A stretch of 21,255 nucleotides of DNA from Ophiothrix spiculata (lineage: Eukaryota; Echinodermata; Ophiuroidea; Amphilepidida; Ophiotrichidae), in NCBI GenBank assembly GCA_000969725.1, contig JXSR01S073643.1, one strand, 5' to 3'. Below are positions 8,859-18,083 of this stretch, in pieces. Position numbers and translations under genes: made by a program. Each line of letters begins with the position of its first letter. Within the stretch, counting starts at the first letter, position 1. The notes beneath the pieces were generated by a model. That model saw only the letters and a list, made by a program, of their open reading frames with translations, made no database searches and was not told the origin of the DNA.

Positions 8859-9462
8859 AGAATCTTAAATATAGGGTAAATTTCAGGGAATTTATGGCTG
8901 AAAATAAGAAATGGCTGCCATTTTGGACGCCATCTTGGATCTTTTAAAATCACAAGGGGTGACATTATGTGACCCGCCAGATTCTGAAAGTAGATACTTT
9001 TACCAAAATCGGTCAAAAGCAAAACTATATGCCAAATTTCCATGTTAATATAATATTCTGCCGGACTACCTATATTGCTCTATGTTGTAAGATTCAAGTT
9101 CTTGAAAATTAACGAAATAACACTCATTCAAACACTTTTCTCAAGATTTTCATCAAATTCACAAAAATCATGATATATATAGTTAAGATTTTGTTCACGT
9201 TGCTTGTAAATGAAAATTAGTATGTCCACCGTTTGACATCATGATTGTGTAAGCTTTCTAAAAAATAACTACATTTGACGTTTTGAAGTCGTTTTTAAAA
9301 GGTTGCGGTCATTTATGTACAATTTGGCACGATTTTCTAAAAAAAAATGATGTAACTTTAGAAACATTTTAGGCAAAAATAGCTGATTTTTGGAAGCTGT
9401 CGCTACCCTCCTGCCTCATCTCAAGCGCCATCGTCTGTTGACATATAATCAATTTAGAAATA
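8859..9462. other. Intergenic, one GGCTGCCATTTTGGACGCC unit
   Basis: No gene is seen. Positions 8913-8940 repeat the CATTTTGGACGCCATCTTGG word found at 8108-8133. The rest is AT-rich sequence with no structure recognised. Confidence 0.45.
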
Positions 9463-9885
9463 TGTGACCCATCATATCGATAGGTACCTTAATACCGGCA
9501 TAGTAAAAAGCATAGTCAAAAATCACATCCAAGGTCGAATTTCTAATTTCATCAGAAACGATACCTTTGAAGTGTACTCTCTATCATATTAACCAGGCTC
9601 CAACATCCAAAACATAAGATTAATTTGTTTAAAAACAAGATACAAATCCTTTCTCCATTCAAGTTTTACCAGTACAGAAACTTTAAACTTGATTTTATCA
9701 GAACTATAGTTTTCTGAATCAGCTTGATGCCTTTTACCAATTTGGATGTAACTTTGCAATCGAACATCCAATAACTAAAAGCAAGGTGTCATTTTAAAGC
9801 TTAAAATATAATCTTTCAGATGAGACCAAAAAAAATCAATTTTCATTTGGGACCCTTAAGGTACCTTTCGATATGACGGGTCACA
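9463..9885. mobile_element. TA-flanked TIR element (423 bp)
   Basis: The left end TGTGACCCATCATATCGA and the complement of the right end TGTGACCCGTCATATCGA match, and the similarity continues through AGGTACCTTAA, about 30 bp in all with two mismatches. TA flanks each side (9461-9462 and 9886-9887). No coding frame. Most like a Tc1/mariner-type MITE, but the family was not identified. Confidence 0.62.
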
Positions 9886-9887
9886 TA

Positions 9888-10782
9888 TGACCTATTGATA
9901 ACACTATCGATAAATCGAACACCTCTATGAAATGGTCGCATATAAGTACTGAAATTACTTTCTTGATACAGCATGTTCATGAAATGTTCTTTTCATCTAA
10001 CTTCATGTATGAAAATATACACGTTACAATTTTCTCTTACTTTCTGAGCATCTTATTCGGGAAGAAAAAGACAGAACTTTATAGTCATTGTCAGAAACTA
10101 TTGGTCGTCGATGGATGCCATATTGTACTATTATTGTCGGCAGCACAGCATGGATGGCATAATGTGAAAGTATAGTGGTAAAAGTAAGTATTATACTTGT
10201 CATGTACTTTAAAGAAATTGCGTTTATTAATGTGATCAGAAACACTGACGATCGTCATGTATAAATTAATCCGGAGGTACAGGTACCATGTGTACTGTTA
10301 GATCCGAAACGTATGCTTACTAATATAAGGTAGGGATACGCTCAACTCCATAGACCCTCTGTATAGACGAATTTCATAAGTCAATATCTTCTTTCAGAGT
10401 GCATATAAATTTACCAAAAGTATGCCATGCCAGTATATTCTCATTAGTATTTACCAATATATACTGGCCCTAAACCGGCTTCAGTTTAGTGCATTATTTT
10501 GATAGAAGTTTGTAAAAATCCAAGATGGCCGCCCTATCACATGATTTCATAAAAGTTGCCAAAATTTCGTTTCAAAATTACTTATTTGTTTTTGAAGACT
10601 AGTAGTTGTATTCTAGAGACCTCATGGATCATTTCAGTGAGTGTTAGGATTGTGCATATCAACTTAGTTTACTAAAAATTGATGAAACACTTCCGAACAT
10701 CCGTCTATAAGCAGTCCCTATTGACTTTCTTGCATGTGACTCTATTGTGAGTCACTTTGTTGGGACTAGTGTACTGCCACCT
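9888..10782. other. Intergenic with small hairpins, no gene
   Basis: A 10 bp perfect stem, GCCAGTATAT, pairs 10429-10438 with 10459-10468. A second hairpin at about 10713-10768 has outer AGTCCC/GGGACT and inner GTGACTC/GAGTCAC, just before the second foldback element. CCAAGATGGCCGCC at 10520-10533 is a reverse-oriented relative of the CATTTTGGACGCC units. An 82-codon frame at 9927-10175 has no similarity or composition that supports it as a gene. Confidence 0.45.
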
Positions 10783-11501
10783 TTAGTTGGCACACGAGAG
10801 TCTCCGCTGGCATAAGCTGTTTTTGTACTCTAACGCTCAATTTAAGTTTATAAACCATAAAAGTACACGTTTTTAGAAGCAGATTTTTAAGCTAAAATTG
10901 ATGGTGATATCAAGTTTTGACCAAAATGGTCAATTTGGGCAAAAAAAAGGTGCTAAAAACTGTATTTTTTTTCGGAAAGCCTACTAAGATTTGTATTAAT
11001 GAAATATTGAACTTACGTGCTTTTTGGGAATCTAAAAACAAATGTCTAGGAGTTGTTTTCTCAAATTTTCGATATTTTATCTCGATGATTAAAAATGCCT
11101 AACACAGGTCACCGTAAAATTTTCAAAAATCATGACAAATTTTTGACCTATTTTAGCATTTCTTTTTTCCAAAAAGATGCCAATCAAAAAATTGAGAAAA
11201 TACTGCCTAGTGCTTCAAGTTTCATATTCTTAACAGCAAAATTCCTCGAAATTACATGAATGCAAATTTTAGTTAGGCTTCCCAGAAATGTTTGGGGTAA
11301 TAAAATATTTTAGGTTAGGCACTTTTGGGGAAATTATACGTTTTTTGGGTAAAAACCTTACATCACAATCATGATGGGCTTCTTGACATGACATAACAAA
11401 AATGCGCTTCTTAAAATATATACTTTTATGGATTATACACTTAGCTTGAGCGATAAAGTACAAAGCACTTTATACCAGTTGCGGGTCTACCCCAGACTTA
11501 A
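10783..11501. mobile_element. Foldback element copy B (719 bp, diverged)
   Basis: It shares with copy A the order GGCATAA..TGTTTTTGTACTCTAACGCTC, a GATGGTGATATCAAGTTTTGACC-type block, GCTTTTTGG.AATCTA.AAACAAATGTCTAGGAG, and the inverted counterpart of each. Its right end, read as complement, is TTAAGTCTGGGGTAGACCC. The left end is more decayed, but its length is within 10 bp of copy A. The inversion centre is near 11120. No coding capacity. Confidence 0.7.
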
Positions 11502-11880
11502 TATGCGGAGACGTAGGGTGAAAACATAGTCGGCCTCTAAACAAAATTTTTGCTACCAAACATTTGGTCGTGACGTCAAAATGACGAGTGACTCCAAATA
11601 AAATAACTTCAACACCGAGTTGAGACCAAATAAAATTTCTAAAAAATGGATACGATTTATAGACGGTGTAGCTTATACAATTAGCATTAGTTTGTGAATT
11701 AGAGTACTTGACGAAGCGTTACACATATAGATGGGGTTAAAGGTTAGGCAGGGGTCATCTGAAGTCATCTAAAGGTCAATGTGTGTAGACATGCCCCAAA
11801 TGACCTTTATGACTGCAATTATGCGACCCCACTTGGTCATAAAATAATCACGCATGACCTTTGTCCCCATCAATGTATTT

Positions 11881-12190
11881 CGCTCTGGCCAGGGGTTTTC
11901 CTGACGTTTGGTAGTTCGGGTACCGCTTAAGACCATAAGCAATCACCAATGTTACGCTCTGGTCAGGTGTTTTTCTGACCAAGTTTGGCAAATCATAAAC
12001 TCATCAAACATACACAAACAAAGTTTGTATACCTAGTACCTACCATCTTCTACCAATTTAACATTAAAACATGCAGTAGATCCCGTTTTTTGTGACCAAA
12101 TTTGCTTGTCATACAGTAGAGCAACAAAATAAACCGTTTAACACCTCCGGCAACGTGTTTTTTTTTTCTGACTAAGTGTATTGTCATACA
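11881..12190 (+). repeat. Degenerate repeats, GTTTTTCTGACCAAGTTTG-type unit
   Basis: CGCTCTGG(C/T)CAGG is followed by GTTTTTCTGAC at 11881 and 11955. Later copies keep only T-runs followed by TGAC.AA.TTTG and TTGTCATACAG (12084 onward and 12152 onward). Spacing varies from about 65 to 125 bp. Family unknown. Confidence 0.35.
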
Positions 12191-12891
12191 GGGCTTGGAT
12201 TATATGCAAATGAGTTTTATGAGTAATTTATTTTTCTAATCTCGAAAAATACAGTATAAGAAAAACTTGGTCGCGATATTTTTTTTTCTTGACGTGGCCT
12301 GTCAGACAATGTCGGACTTTCAATCCCTATAATACAAGGGGGTTAATGCAAAATAGAAATTGGAGATGAGGATGAATATTTAGAGTGTTTTAATCAGATA
12401 TGTGTATGTTTGACTGTTGGGAATAAACGTTACTAATTTTATTACATTTGAAACAATTTTTTTTCAATTTTAAGCCTTAAAATCATAAGGTCACATTCCT
12501 CTACATGCTGGTTGTTTTACCACACTAAATGTCTATTTACTGATAAAATCTGCTAGATGACATATCAGACCTCATATTCATGAAATTTGAAAAAATATAT
12601 CTTGCGTTAAAGACCTTTAAAATTAGTAAACAAAACGATGGCTCACCCGAATGCAGTTCAATAAGAAAGGGTCAAGATGTCGCTCATCATATTTATTGAT
12701 AACGCAGCGAGCATCGTATGACTGTTATTCGATAAGGTGCATGACCAAACCGGGGTGTGGTACTAAGCATGCCATGATAAATGTGTTGAAAATAATGAAA
12801 CTTGTGCTTCCTTTTTCACTAATTGTCTAAAAATGTCAAAAATTGATTTCATGAAAAATTATTGTAACAGAAAAAGAAAAATGGACGTGAT

Positions 12892-12972
12892 GGGACTCGA
12901 ACCAGTCAACTGCACAAACGATTTGGCAGCGTTTCATAAATATCGGCCTCGTTACAAAGCGGTAACTGCCAG
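12892..12972 (-). repeat. tRNA-derived SINE-like fragment
   Basis: On the minus strand, TGGCAGTTACCGC resembles a tRNA A box (complement at about 12958-12970), and GGTTCGAGTCCC (complement of 12892-12903) is a full B-box match about 55 nt downstream. No closed cloverleaf could be drawn by eye, so this is more likely a SINE head than a tRNA gene. Confidence 0.35.
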
Positions 12973-13539
12973 TTAGTAGATTCATGGTGTATGACGAATT
13001 GACACTTTCTGTTGCACTACATTTTGTTATAAATCGATGATGATCTTATTTACTGTTGGAAAGCGCAAATAATGACGGCAATACTAAACAATATAATAAA
13101 GCAAGCAAGTTTTTTTCCAACGAGATTGCGCGCAATTTGAAAATGTATGTAATGGTTATTGAAGGCAAACTTTCTTCTGTACCTGAAATCTATATGTTAC
13201 TCAGTTAAAGTTACCCACAATGCATTTGTGTTTCCAGCTCTATACTTTGTTGCATCCGAACTAATCCGAACACTGCCCTTTTTGTAAAACAACTCCTGCT
13301 TATTGTATTTAATTAGATGTTAGTATTTTCTCCTCACGTGAATCGCATGCAATGTGGCTAGACGTGATTTGAAAATGGTATGCCTACTAAATGTTATGTC
13401 ACTGCACTGCATTTATCAGACGACGGAGGACATGCCTCTTTACAAACAGATATCCCGCCGCAGTATCGGACATTTAATTTTAATACGTAGACCAGTAATT
13501 CAACAAATAAACTTGAATTACTTTGCTAGCGCTACGAAA

Positions 13540-13559
13540 GGGGTTCATGCGTGAACCCC
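13540..13559. promoter_or_regulatory. Perfect 8 bp hairpin upstream of gene 2
   Basis: GGGGTTCA and TGAACCCC form a perfect 8 bp stem with a TGCG loop. Flanking CGCT (13530-13533) and AGCG (13560-13563) could extend the stem across a bulge. It lies about 280 bp upstream of the gene 2 splice acceptor and close to the likely transcription start. Its role is unknown; a palindromic protein-binding site is one option. Confidence 0.35.
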
Positions 13560-13626
13560 AGCGGATTCAAAATAATCTAATAAAGTGTGTCACTGGAGGA
13601 GCACTTTTATCATTATTTGAATAAAG

Positions 13627-13836
13627 GTAAAAATATGTTGTTTGTCATATTTTCAATATCAATGCGCCAATAGAAAGACACGTAAAATGTACCCTAAATT
13701 TGCGTTTTAGAAATCCCTAGTCCATAAATTTAGTAGCTTCTTCTTAATCGCCATGATCGCGGCTGCCCCCGCCCGGCATGTATGTAATTTATACTTGACA
13801 ACATATTCTAATGATGTTTCGATTTCTTCATTCCAG
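13627..13836 (+). other. Candidate 5'-UTR intron of gene 2
   Basis: A donor AAAG|GTAAAAATATG and an acceptor with a pyrimidine-rich tract ending in CATTCCAG bound a 210 nt segment. The arrangement parallels gene 1: the same GTAAAAA start, and an acceptor about 100 nt before the ATG. Transcript data would be needed to fix the donor. Confidence 0.42.
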
Positions 13837-13937
13837 AAACCAACATGGTCGTTTCAGCAAGTTACAGCCAACTAGCATTCAACATAAGCTCAATTGGGAA
13901 AGAGTCATGAATTAAAAGCTTCTAACAAAAGAATAGC
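13837..13937 (+). other. 5'-UTR of gene 2 with a 21-codon upstream ORF
   Basis: An ATG at 13845 in a strong context (A at -3, G at +4) opens a 21-codon ORF ending at TGA 13908-13910. It is in frame with the CDS but stops 27 nt before the main ATG, and a TAA follows, so it is a separate upstream ORF and not an N-terminal extension. It could reduce or regulate initiation at 13938. Confidence 0.5.
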
Positions 13938-16900
13938 ATGGCAAATGCTGATGACGGTGAGGAAGAAGAACACACCCCACAAAATGATCAAAACCCACAG
14001 AACACAAACGAAGTACCAACTACTGAAAAAAGCAACGGGAATGGCGTTACTGACTCAACATCTGAATCAAATGATCGCGGACGTGGACGTGGCCGTGGTA
14101 GGGGTGCAGGTCGTGGGAGAGGTCGCAATCGCGGTCGAGGACGTGCAAGTGGCCGGGGTACAGGGCGTGGTCAAACCGAACAGGACAGTAATCGCAACGA
14201 TGTTTCAAGTAACAGCCAAACACGCGGGCGTGGTGATATCCGTGGCAGGGGACGCGCACGGGGGCGTGTACGAGGTCGTGGTCGTGGTCGTGGTCTAGGC
14301 CGTGGCGGCGGTTCTCTTTCGAGACTAGATAGACAAAGTACTAATATTGATGAAAACAAAGTCGATTCATCGGTAGGATTGAAGAACGATGACAGTGAAG
14401 GCACTAGCCTTGCTCCCTCACGAATCAAGACATCGCAAGATGTCCACGATTCAAATATTTCAGAAAGCAAACAGGAGGTTACCCATTCAAAGACCTCGCA
14501 ATCTAGGAGATCTGTTTCTGAAACTCCTACAAAATCACGCAACTCAACAACAAGACAGAAATCCCCATCTATAAAATCAACACGCACACAACTGCGCCCT
14601 GAAACAACTCAATCTGTCATATCGAGTATTGGAAGCGTGTCCCTACCAAAAACACCTATGTCTGTTGTTAGTCATCAAACAAAAAATGAAAGCGAGAAGC
14701 CAGCATCTACAGCACAAAGTATCAAAGAAAACAAATCTTCGGGAATGTCAATATTCACTGTTGGACGTTTAAAAAGCTTGTTTTCCAGAAAAACAAAGTC
14801 AAAAGAACAGGCAACATCCAGTAATGTTGAAAATGCTCCACTGGGAAATGAGACTAGAAACACTGCTGTAGAATCCACGAACCCAAATCAAAGTCAAAAA
14901 AGCGCAACTAAAAGTGTTAGTGTCAATGACGTCGGCAAAAGTCGTCAAAACGACAGTCAAGACAAATCAGTTTCAGAAAACAATGGAAGTCAAAGTTCAG
15001 TACCTATTGCAAAAATTTCAGCAAGTGAACCACCAGAAGCCCGGACAACTTCAAATAAATCAACTCATTCTGATGGCAGTCCAGATTATCAAAAAGAACG
15101 CAATGACAAAGCAAATGAAGACACTAAGACCGAAAAGGACAATACAGAAAATCATCCAGAAAGTGAACAAAAAGAAGTACCTGATTCAAAATCTGCAGTA
15201 ACAGAAGGTGTCACGGTGGGTTCGGATCCAGAAGGTGAATCAAATGGTCAAACAACCAATCCTGAAGTGTCAAATCAAAACGCAACTCCAGGCAAAGAAA
15301 ATAATACGAGACCAGTTGTTTTCATCAATACAAATTTTACACAAAATCGAGATCTACTGAGAAGTTTAGGCGGTGTATTGACCGGTAAAACTTCCGCCAA
15401 TGCACTGAGTGAAGCTGCTCAACCAAAAATATCTTCAGATAGCAATGTGCAGCAGAATCAAGCGGCTTCTAGTCAGCAACCAGCTCAGACCTTCATGATG
15501 CCAATGCCTCAGTACAGTTATGTCCAGATGCCTCAGCTGTTCCAGATGCCTCAGCCGATGATGCATCCACTCAGCATGCCTTATGGTCTGCCTTCATACA
15601 ATATGTACGATTACCATTTAATGAACCAAATGAACCAGTATCCGTATGGATACCAGTACCAGCCACAAGTTCCACAACAAATGCAGTATCAACAAAATGT
15701 TGCTGAGACTGGATCGATTGCCAATCCTGTACCATCACTCCATTTTGAACGCACTTCACTGTCGTCAAAATCGGATGTCCTCAAGACTTTTAGGAAAAAA
15801 GAAAAAGAAAAGTACGGCCATTACACCATTTACGATTCGATTGGGCAAGATCTTCATGAATCAAGAGAAAATACGCCTGTAATAAAGTCGTACAACGACG
15901 ACATTCCGACTGCATCTTTTGGAAGTACGATTCCAGCAAATTTCAAAATAAATGACTCTTTGTACCACAATCTTCCGCCTGCCAGAATAACTGAAGTTAT
16001 GGAAACAGGTCAAAGGTCAAATCCAAATATGACTGGAAAGGGTAATCACAAGAGGAAGAAAGGCAAACAAAAAGAAACTGAGGAGACGATAGAGGACATT
16101 CTGAAAAGAGAACATGAGGAAATTTTGAGAATGGAAAAGGTAAAAGAAGAATTATTTAAAAGAAATGAACTTGAAAAGACTCTCACTTCAGATATGTCAG
16201 ACATGTTAGCGCTTATAGAAAAAGGAAAATCGGTATCTAAAGAAACTGCCTCTTTAGTTAAAGGTGCTCTTGATGACACTGGGGGATTAGATAACGATGA
16301 CGATGGCGATGATGATATTGAAGCTATATTGACTGAATTTAAACATAGGGTGAAGAAACAAAATCAACCAAACCCATATGAACATAGGGATCCAGAATCG
16401 ATTGTAGGTTCTGAAGTGGATGATAAGGAGTTCACAGGTCTTCTGCGATTTATTGAAACAGGAAAAGAATATTCATCTTCGGATGAAGAATCCATGGATG
16501 ATCCTGAACGGCTTCTTAATGAAATGAAAAAAGACGCAACACCTGTAGGATTAAAAGAACAGGAAGGGGGTGTTGAGGATACAGAGCCAGAAGGTACTAT
16601 TGAATCTGAAGGGACAATGGGTGAAACTGAGGAAAAGAAGCGTATTAAAATAGCAGATTTGCCTTTTATGTCCGATACAAACGCTGAGAAATATGATGGC
16701 ACGAATAGGGAGTTGCGTAAAATGTTAAAAGAGTTAGGCCAAGAGTTGAATCAGTCAAATAATGACGCGGACATGGAGAGTGTGCGAACTCCAGATTCCT
16801 TAGAGGCGGAAGACCGTGTAAAATTATTCGCATCTCCAGATATTTCTTTGATTATCTCCAAAGATGTTAGACAAGCAATGGAGAATAGACAAAAAGTTAG

Positions 16901-17123
16901 GGATAGATTGGCAATTTTACAAGAGAGAGATCATGCAATCGCAGAATTGTTACTTAATCTGAATCAAGAAACAGAAGATGCTGAAATGTATGCGAAAGAA
17001 AGAGAAAAGCGCATTGGTGATAAGATTATTGAGGGAACAAAGGAAAGAGCTGACAACATGTTAGGTGTTGCAGAAAATGCTCTTTCAGTGGCAAAGGGCG
17101 TGCTTCCTGATGCGTCAGTTTAA
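13938..17123 (+). CDS. RG-rich, prion-like, coiled-coil protein (paralogue 2)
   Basis: An uninterrupted 1061-residue frame, paralogous to the gene at 1673-4975; family not recognised. Parts in order: acidic N-terminus; Arg-Gly blocks at about 47-80 and 95-126; long Ser/Thr-rich linker with SP/TP sites; basic island about 268-289 (VGRLKSLFSRKTKSK); RPVVFINTN at 458-466; Met/Pro/Gln/Tyr-rich prion-like segment about 516-588; charged helical region about 701-755; two acidic modules, DMLALIEKGK (about 757) to ILTEF (about 801) and GLLRFIETGK (about 833) to LLNEM (about 860); predicted coiled coil about 978-1041 (HAIAELLLNLNQE). There is no signal peptide or membrane segment. It lacks the TQT series of paralogue 1. 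The start has A at -3 and G at +4, with in-frame stops upstream. RNA binding and self-association are plausible but inferred. Confidence 0.93.
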   Translation: MANADDGEEEEHTPQNDQNPQNTNEVPTTEKSNGNGVTDSTSESNDRGRGRGRGRGAGRGRGRNRGRGRASGRGTGRGQTEQDSNRNDVSSNSQTRGRGDIRGRGRARGRVRGRGRGRGLGRGGGSLSRLDRQSTNIDENKVDSSVGLKNDDSEGTSLAPSRIKTSQDVHDSNISESKQEVTHSKTSQSRRSVSETPTKSRNSTTRQKSPSIKSTRTQLRPETTQSVISSIGSVSLPKTPMSVVSHQTKNESEKPASTAQSIKENKSSGMSIFTVGRLKSLFSRKTKSKEQATSSNVENAPLGNETRNTAVESTNPNQSQKSATKSVSVNDVGKSRQNDSQDKSVSENNGSQSSVPIAKISASEPPEARTTSNKSTHSDGSPDYQKERNDKANEDTKTEKDNTENHPESEQKEVPDSKSAVTEGVTVGSDPEGESNGQTTNPEVSNQNATPGKENNTRPVVFINTNFTQNRDLLRSLGGVLTGKTSANALSEAAQPKISSDSNVQQNQAASSQQPAQTFMMPMPQYSYVQMPQLFQMPQPMMHPLSMPYGLPSYNMYDYHLMNQMNQYPYGYQYQPQVPQQMQYQQNVAETGSIANPVPSLHFERTSLSSKSDVLKTFRKKEKEKYGHYTIYDSIGQDLHESRENTPVIKSYNDDIPTASFGSTIPANFKINDSLYHNLPPARITEVMETGQRSNPNMTGKGNHKRKKGKQKETEETIEDILKREHEEILRMEKVKEELFKRNELEKTLTSDMSDMLALIEKGKSVSKETASLVKGALDDTGGLDNDDDGDDDIEAILTEFKHRVKKQNQPNPYEHRDPESIVGSEVDDKEFTGLLRFIETGKEYSSSDEESMDDPERLLNEMKKDATPVGLKEQEGGVEDTEPEGTIESEGTMGETEEKKRIKIADLPFMSDTNAEKYDGTNRELRKMLKELGQELNQSNNDADMESVRTPDSLEAEDRVKLFASPDISLIISKDVRQAMENRQKVRDRLAILQERDHAIAELLLNLNQETEDAEMYAKEREKRIGDKIIEGTKERADNMLGVAENALSVAKGVLPDASV

Positions 17124-17295
17124 AAATTCTTCGTAAAATCTCGTTATTCAAAATACGATATAGATGAAAAACCTCTGCAGTAATTGAATAATGAGATGTG
17201 TATAATTTAGTACGCTGCTATAAATTATTTTATATTGTGAAAGATGCAATGTAATTACCATTAAGTAAAACCGGACGAAATAGAATATTTCACCA

Positions 17296-17301
17296 AATAA
17301 A
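17296..17301 (+). terminator. Poly(A) signal AATAAA, gene 2
   Basis: AATAAA lies 173 nt after the stop codon (17121-17123), within an AT-rich 3' region and before the first downstream mobile element. It is the only clear canonical signal close to the stop. Confidence 0.55.
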
Positions 17302-17462
17302 AATACGGAAGTTGTTTAAAAATAACATTATTCATTTTGTATGACATAGATTTATTTCCCGTTTAATTTTCTATAAATTCTAGTGACTGATCTTGAGCGA
17401 ATTACCGTCTTATCTAGAATAAGAAAAGTATATAGAGGCAAAGGCTACGATCCTTTATCCCT

Positions 17463-18004
17463 GGGGGCCAGTCAAATATAATGTAGCAGGCATAGCGTGT
17501 CCAAGAAAAAAGTGAATTAGGGTTGTTTCTGAGGACTGAAGGGTGTATCAGGTGACACTGTTTAGGGTATCAAAACAGCAATTTCGGGGCAATTTTCAAG
17601 AAATAGGGTACTTTTTCAAACCCTACACTCTCAGAACAAAAGGTTAAACTTGGAACCTTTTTGTCCTCTATATGGAACCATGAAGAATTTAGGGGTTCTT
17701 AAAAATTGAAGATCCTAAAAAGGTTAATTGCAGAACCTAAAAAGGTGCTAAGCGGCTATTTTAGAACTCATTTAGGTTCCTTAAAGACCCATATAGGGTT
17801 CCATATAGAGGACAAGTTTAGAACCCCTTTAGCACCATTTTTTCTCAGAGTGTATAGTGTGAAAATAACATCGATAAAATCCCGATTTAGGGTTTGAATA
17901 GGGGGAAAAAAGGTATATTTTGGCTTCAAAACCCTCCACCCTTAGGGGGTGTTTTGAAAAACTGTGGTCACGCTATGCCTGCAGCATTATATTTAAGTGG
18001 CCCC
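17463..18004. mobile_element. TIR element with GGGGCCA ends, copy 1
   Basis: The left end, GGGGGCCAGTCAAATATAAT followed by GTAGCAGGCATAGCGTG, matches the complement of the right end over about 40 bp (GGGGCCACTTAAATATAAT, then GCTGCAGGCATAGCGTG). The interior has AGGGTTGTTTCTGA and CAGGTGACAC, also found in copy 2 at 20205-20677. A 227 bp MITE is inserted inside (17626-17852). The target duplication is unclear and there is no coding capacity. Confidence 0.68.
17626..17852. mobile_element. Nested MITE, CACTCTSAGAA ends (227 bp)
   Basis: The inverted ends begin CACTCTCAGAA and, from the right, CACTCTGAGAA. The similarity continues imperfectly through AAAGGT to GTCCTCTATATGGAACC. TA dinucleotides flank both sides (17624-17625 and 17853-17854). 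The related element at 20205-20677 lacks this insert and reads CCCTAGTGTG across the junction, an empty-site comparison that supports the boundaries. Tc1/mariner-like by its TA target. Confidence 0.7.
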
Positions 18005-18083
18005 GGGCCTTTTTCGCCAACGGAACGGAAGAATGTCATGTTCATTGCAAGATTTTTCTATATTAAACATGATATACGAGCAT

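Larger units (their letters stand above)
11502..13539. other. Intergenic and gene 2 upstream region
   Basis: No gene is seen. AAAGGTCA occurs at 11771-11778 and, in complement, at 11801-11808 and 11855-11862. Diverged repeats of a CGCTCTGG.CAGG.GTTTTTCTGAC unit start at 11881 and 11955, with weaker copies near 12081 and 12145. A tRNA-like segment on the - strand lies at about 12892-12972. A CACGTG E-box lies at 13335-13340. The remainder is unremarkable AT-rich DNA. Confidence 0.45.

Noticed and set aside
9927..10245. Overlapping 82-codon (+) and 73-codon (-) frames
   Set aside because: Short, no recognisable motif, typical chance frames in AT-rich DNA.
13845..13937. Possible N-terminal extension of gene 2 from the in-frame ATG at 13845
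   Set aside because: In-frame TGA (13908-13910) and TAA stops separate it from the main ATG, so it can only be an upstream ORF.
13894..14298. Plus-strand 134-codon frame overlapping the start of gene 2, rich in Val/Ala/Asp
   Set aside because: It is the +1/+2 frame reading of the RG-coding repeat and ends inside it; the long 13938-17123 frame explains the region.
1673..17123. One of the single-exon genes being a retrocopy of the other
   Set aside because: Both have a splice acceptor at a similar distance before the ATG, same strand and similar leader design, which fits DNA-level tandem duplication better than retroposition.
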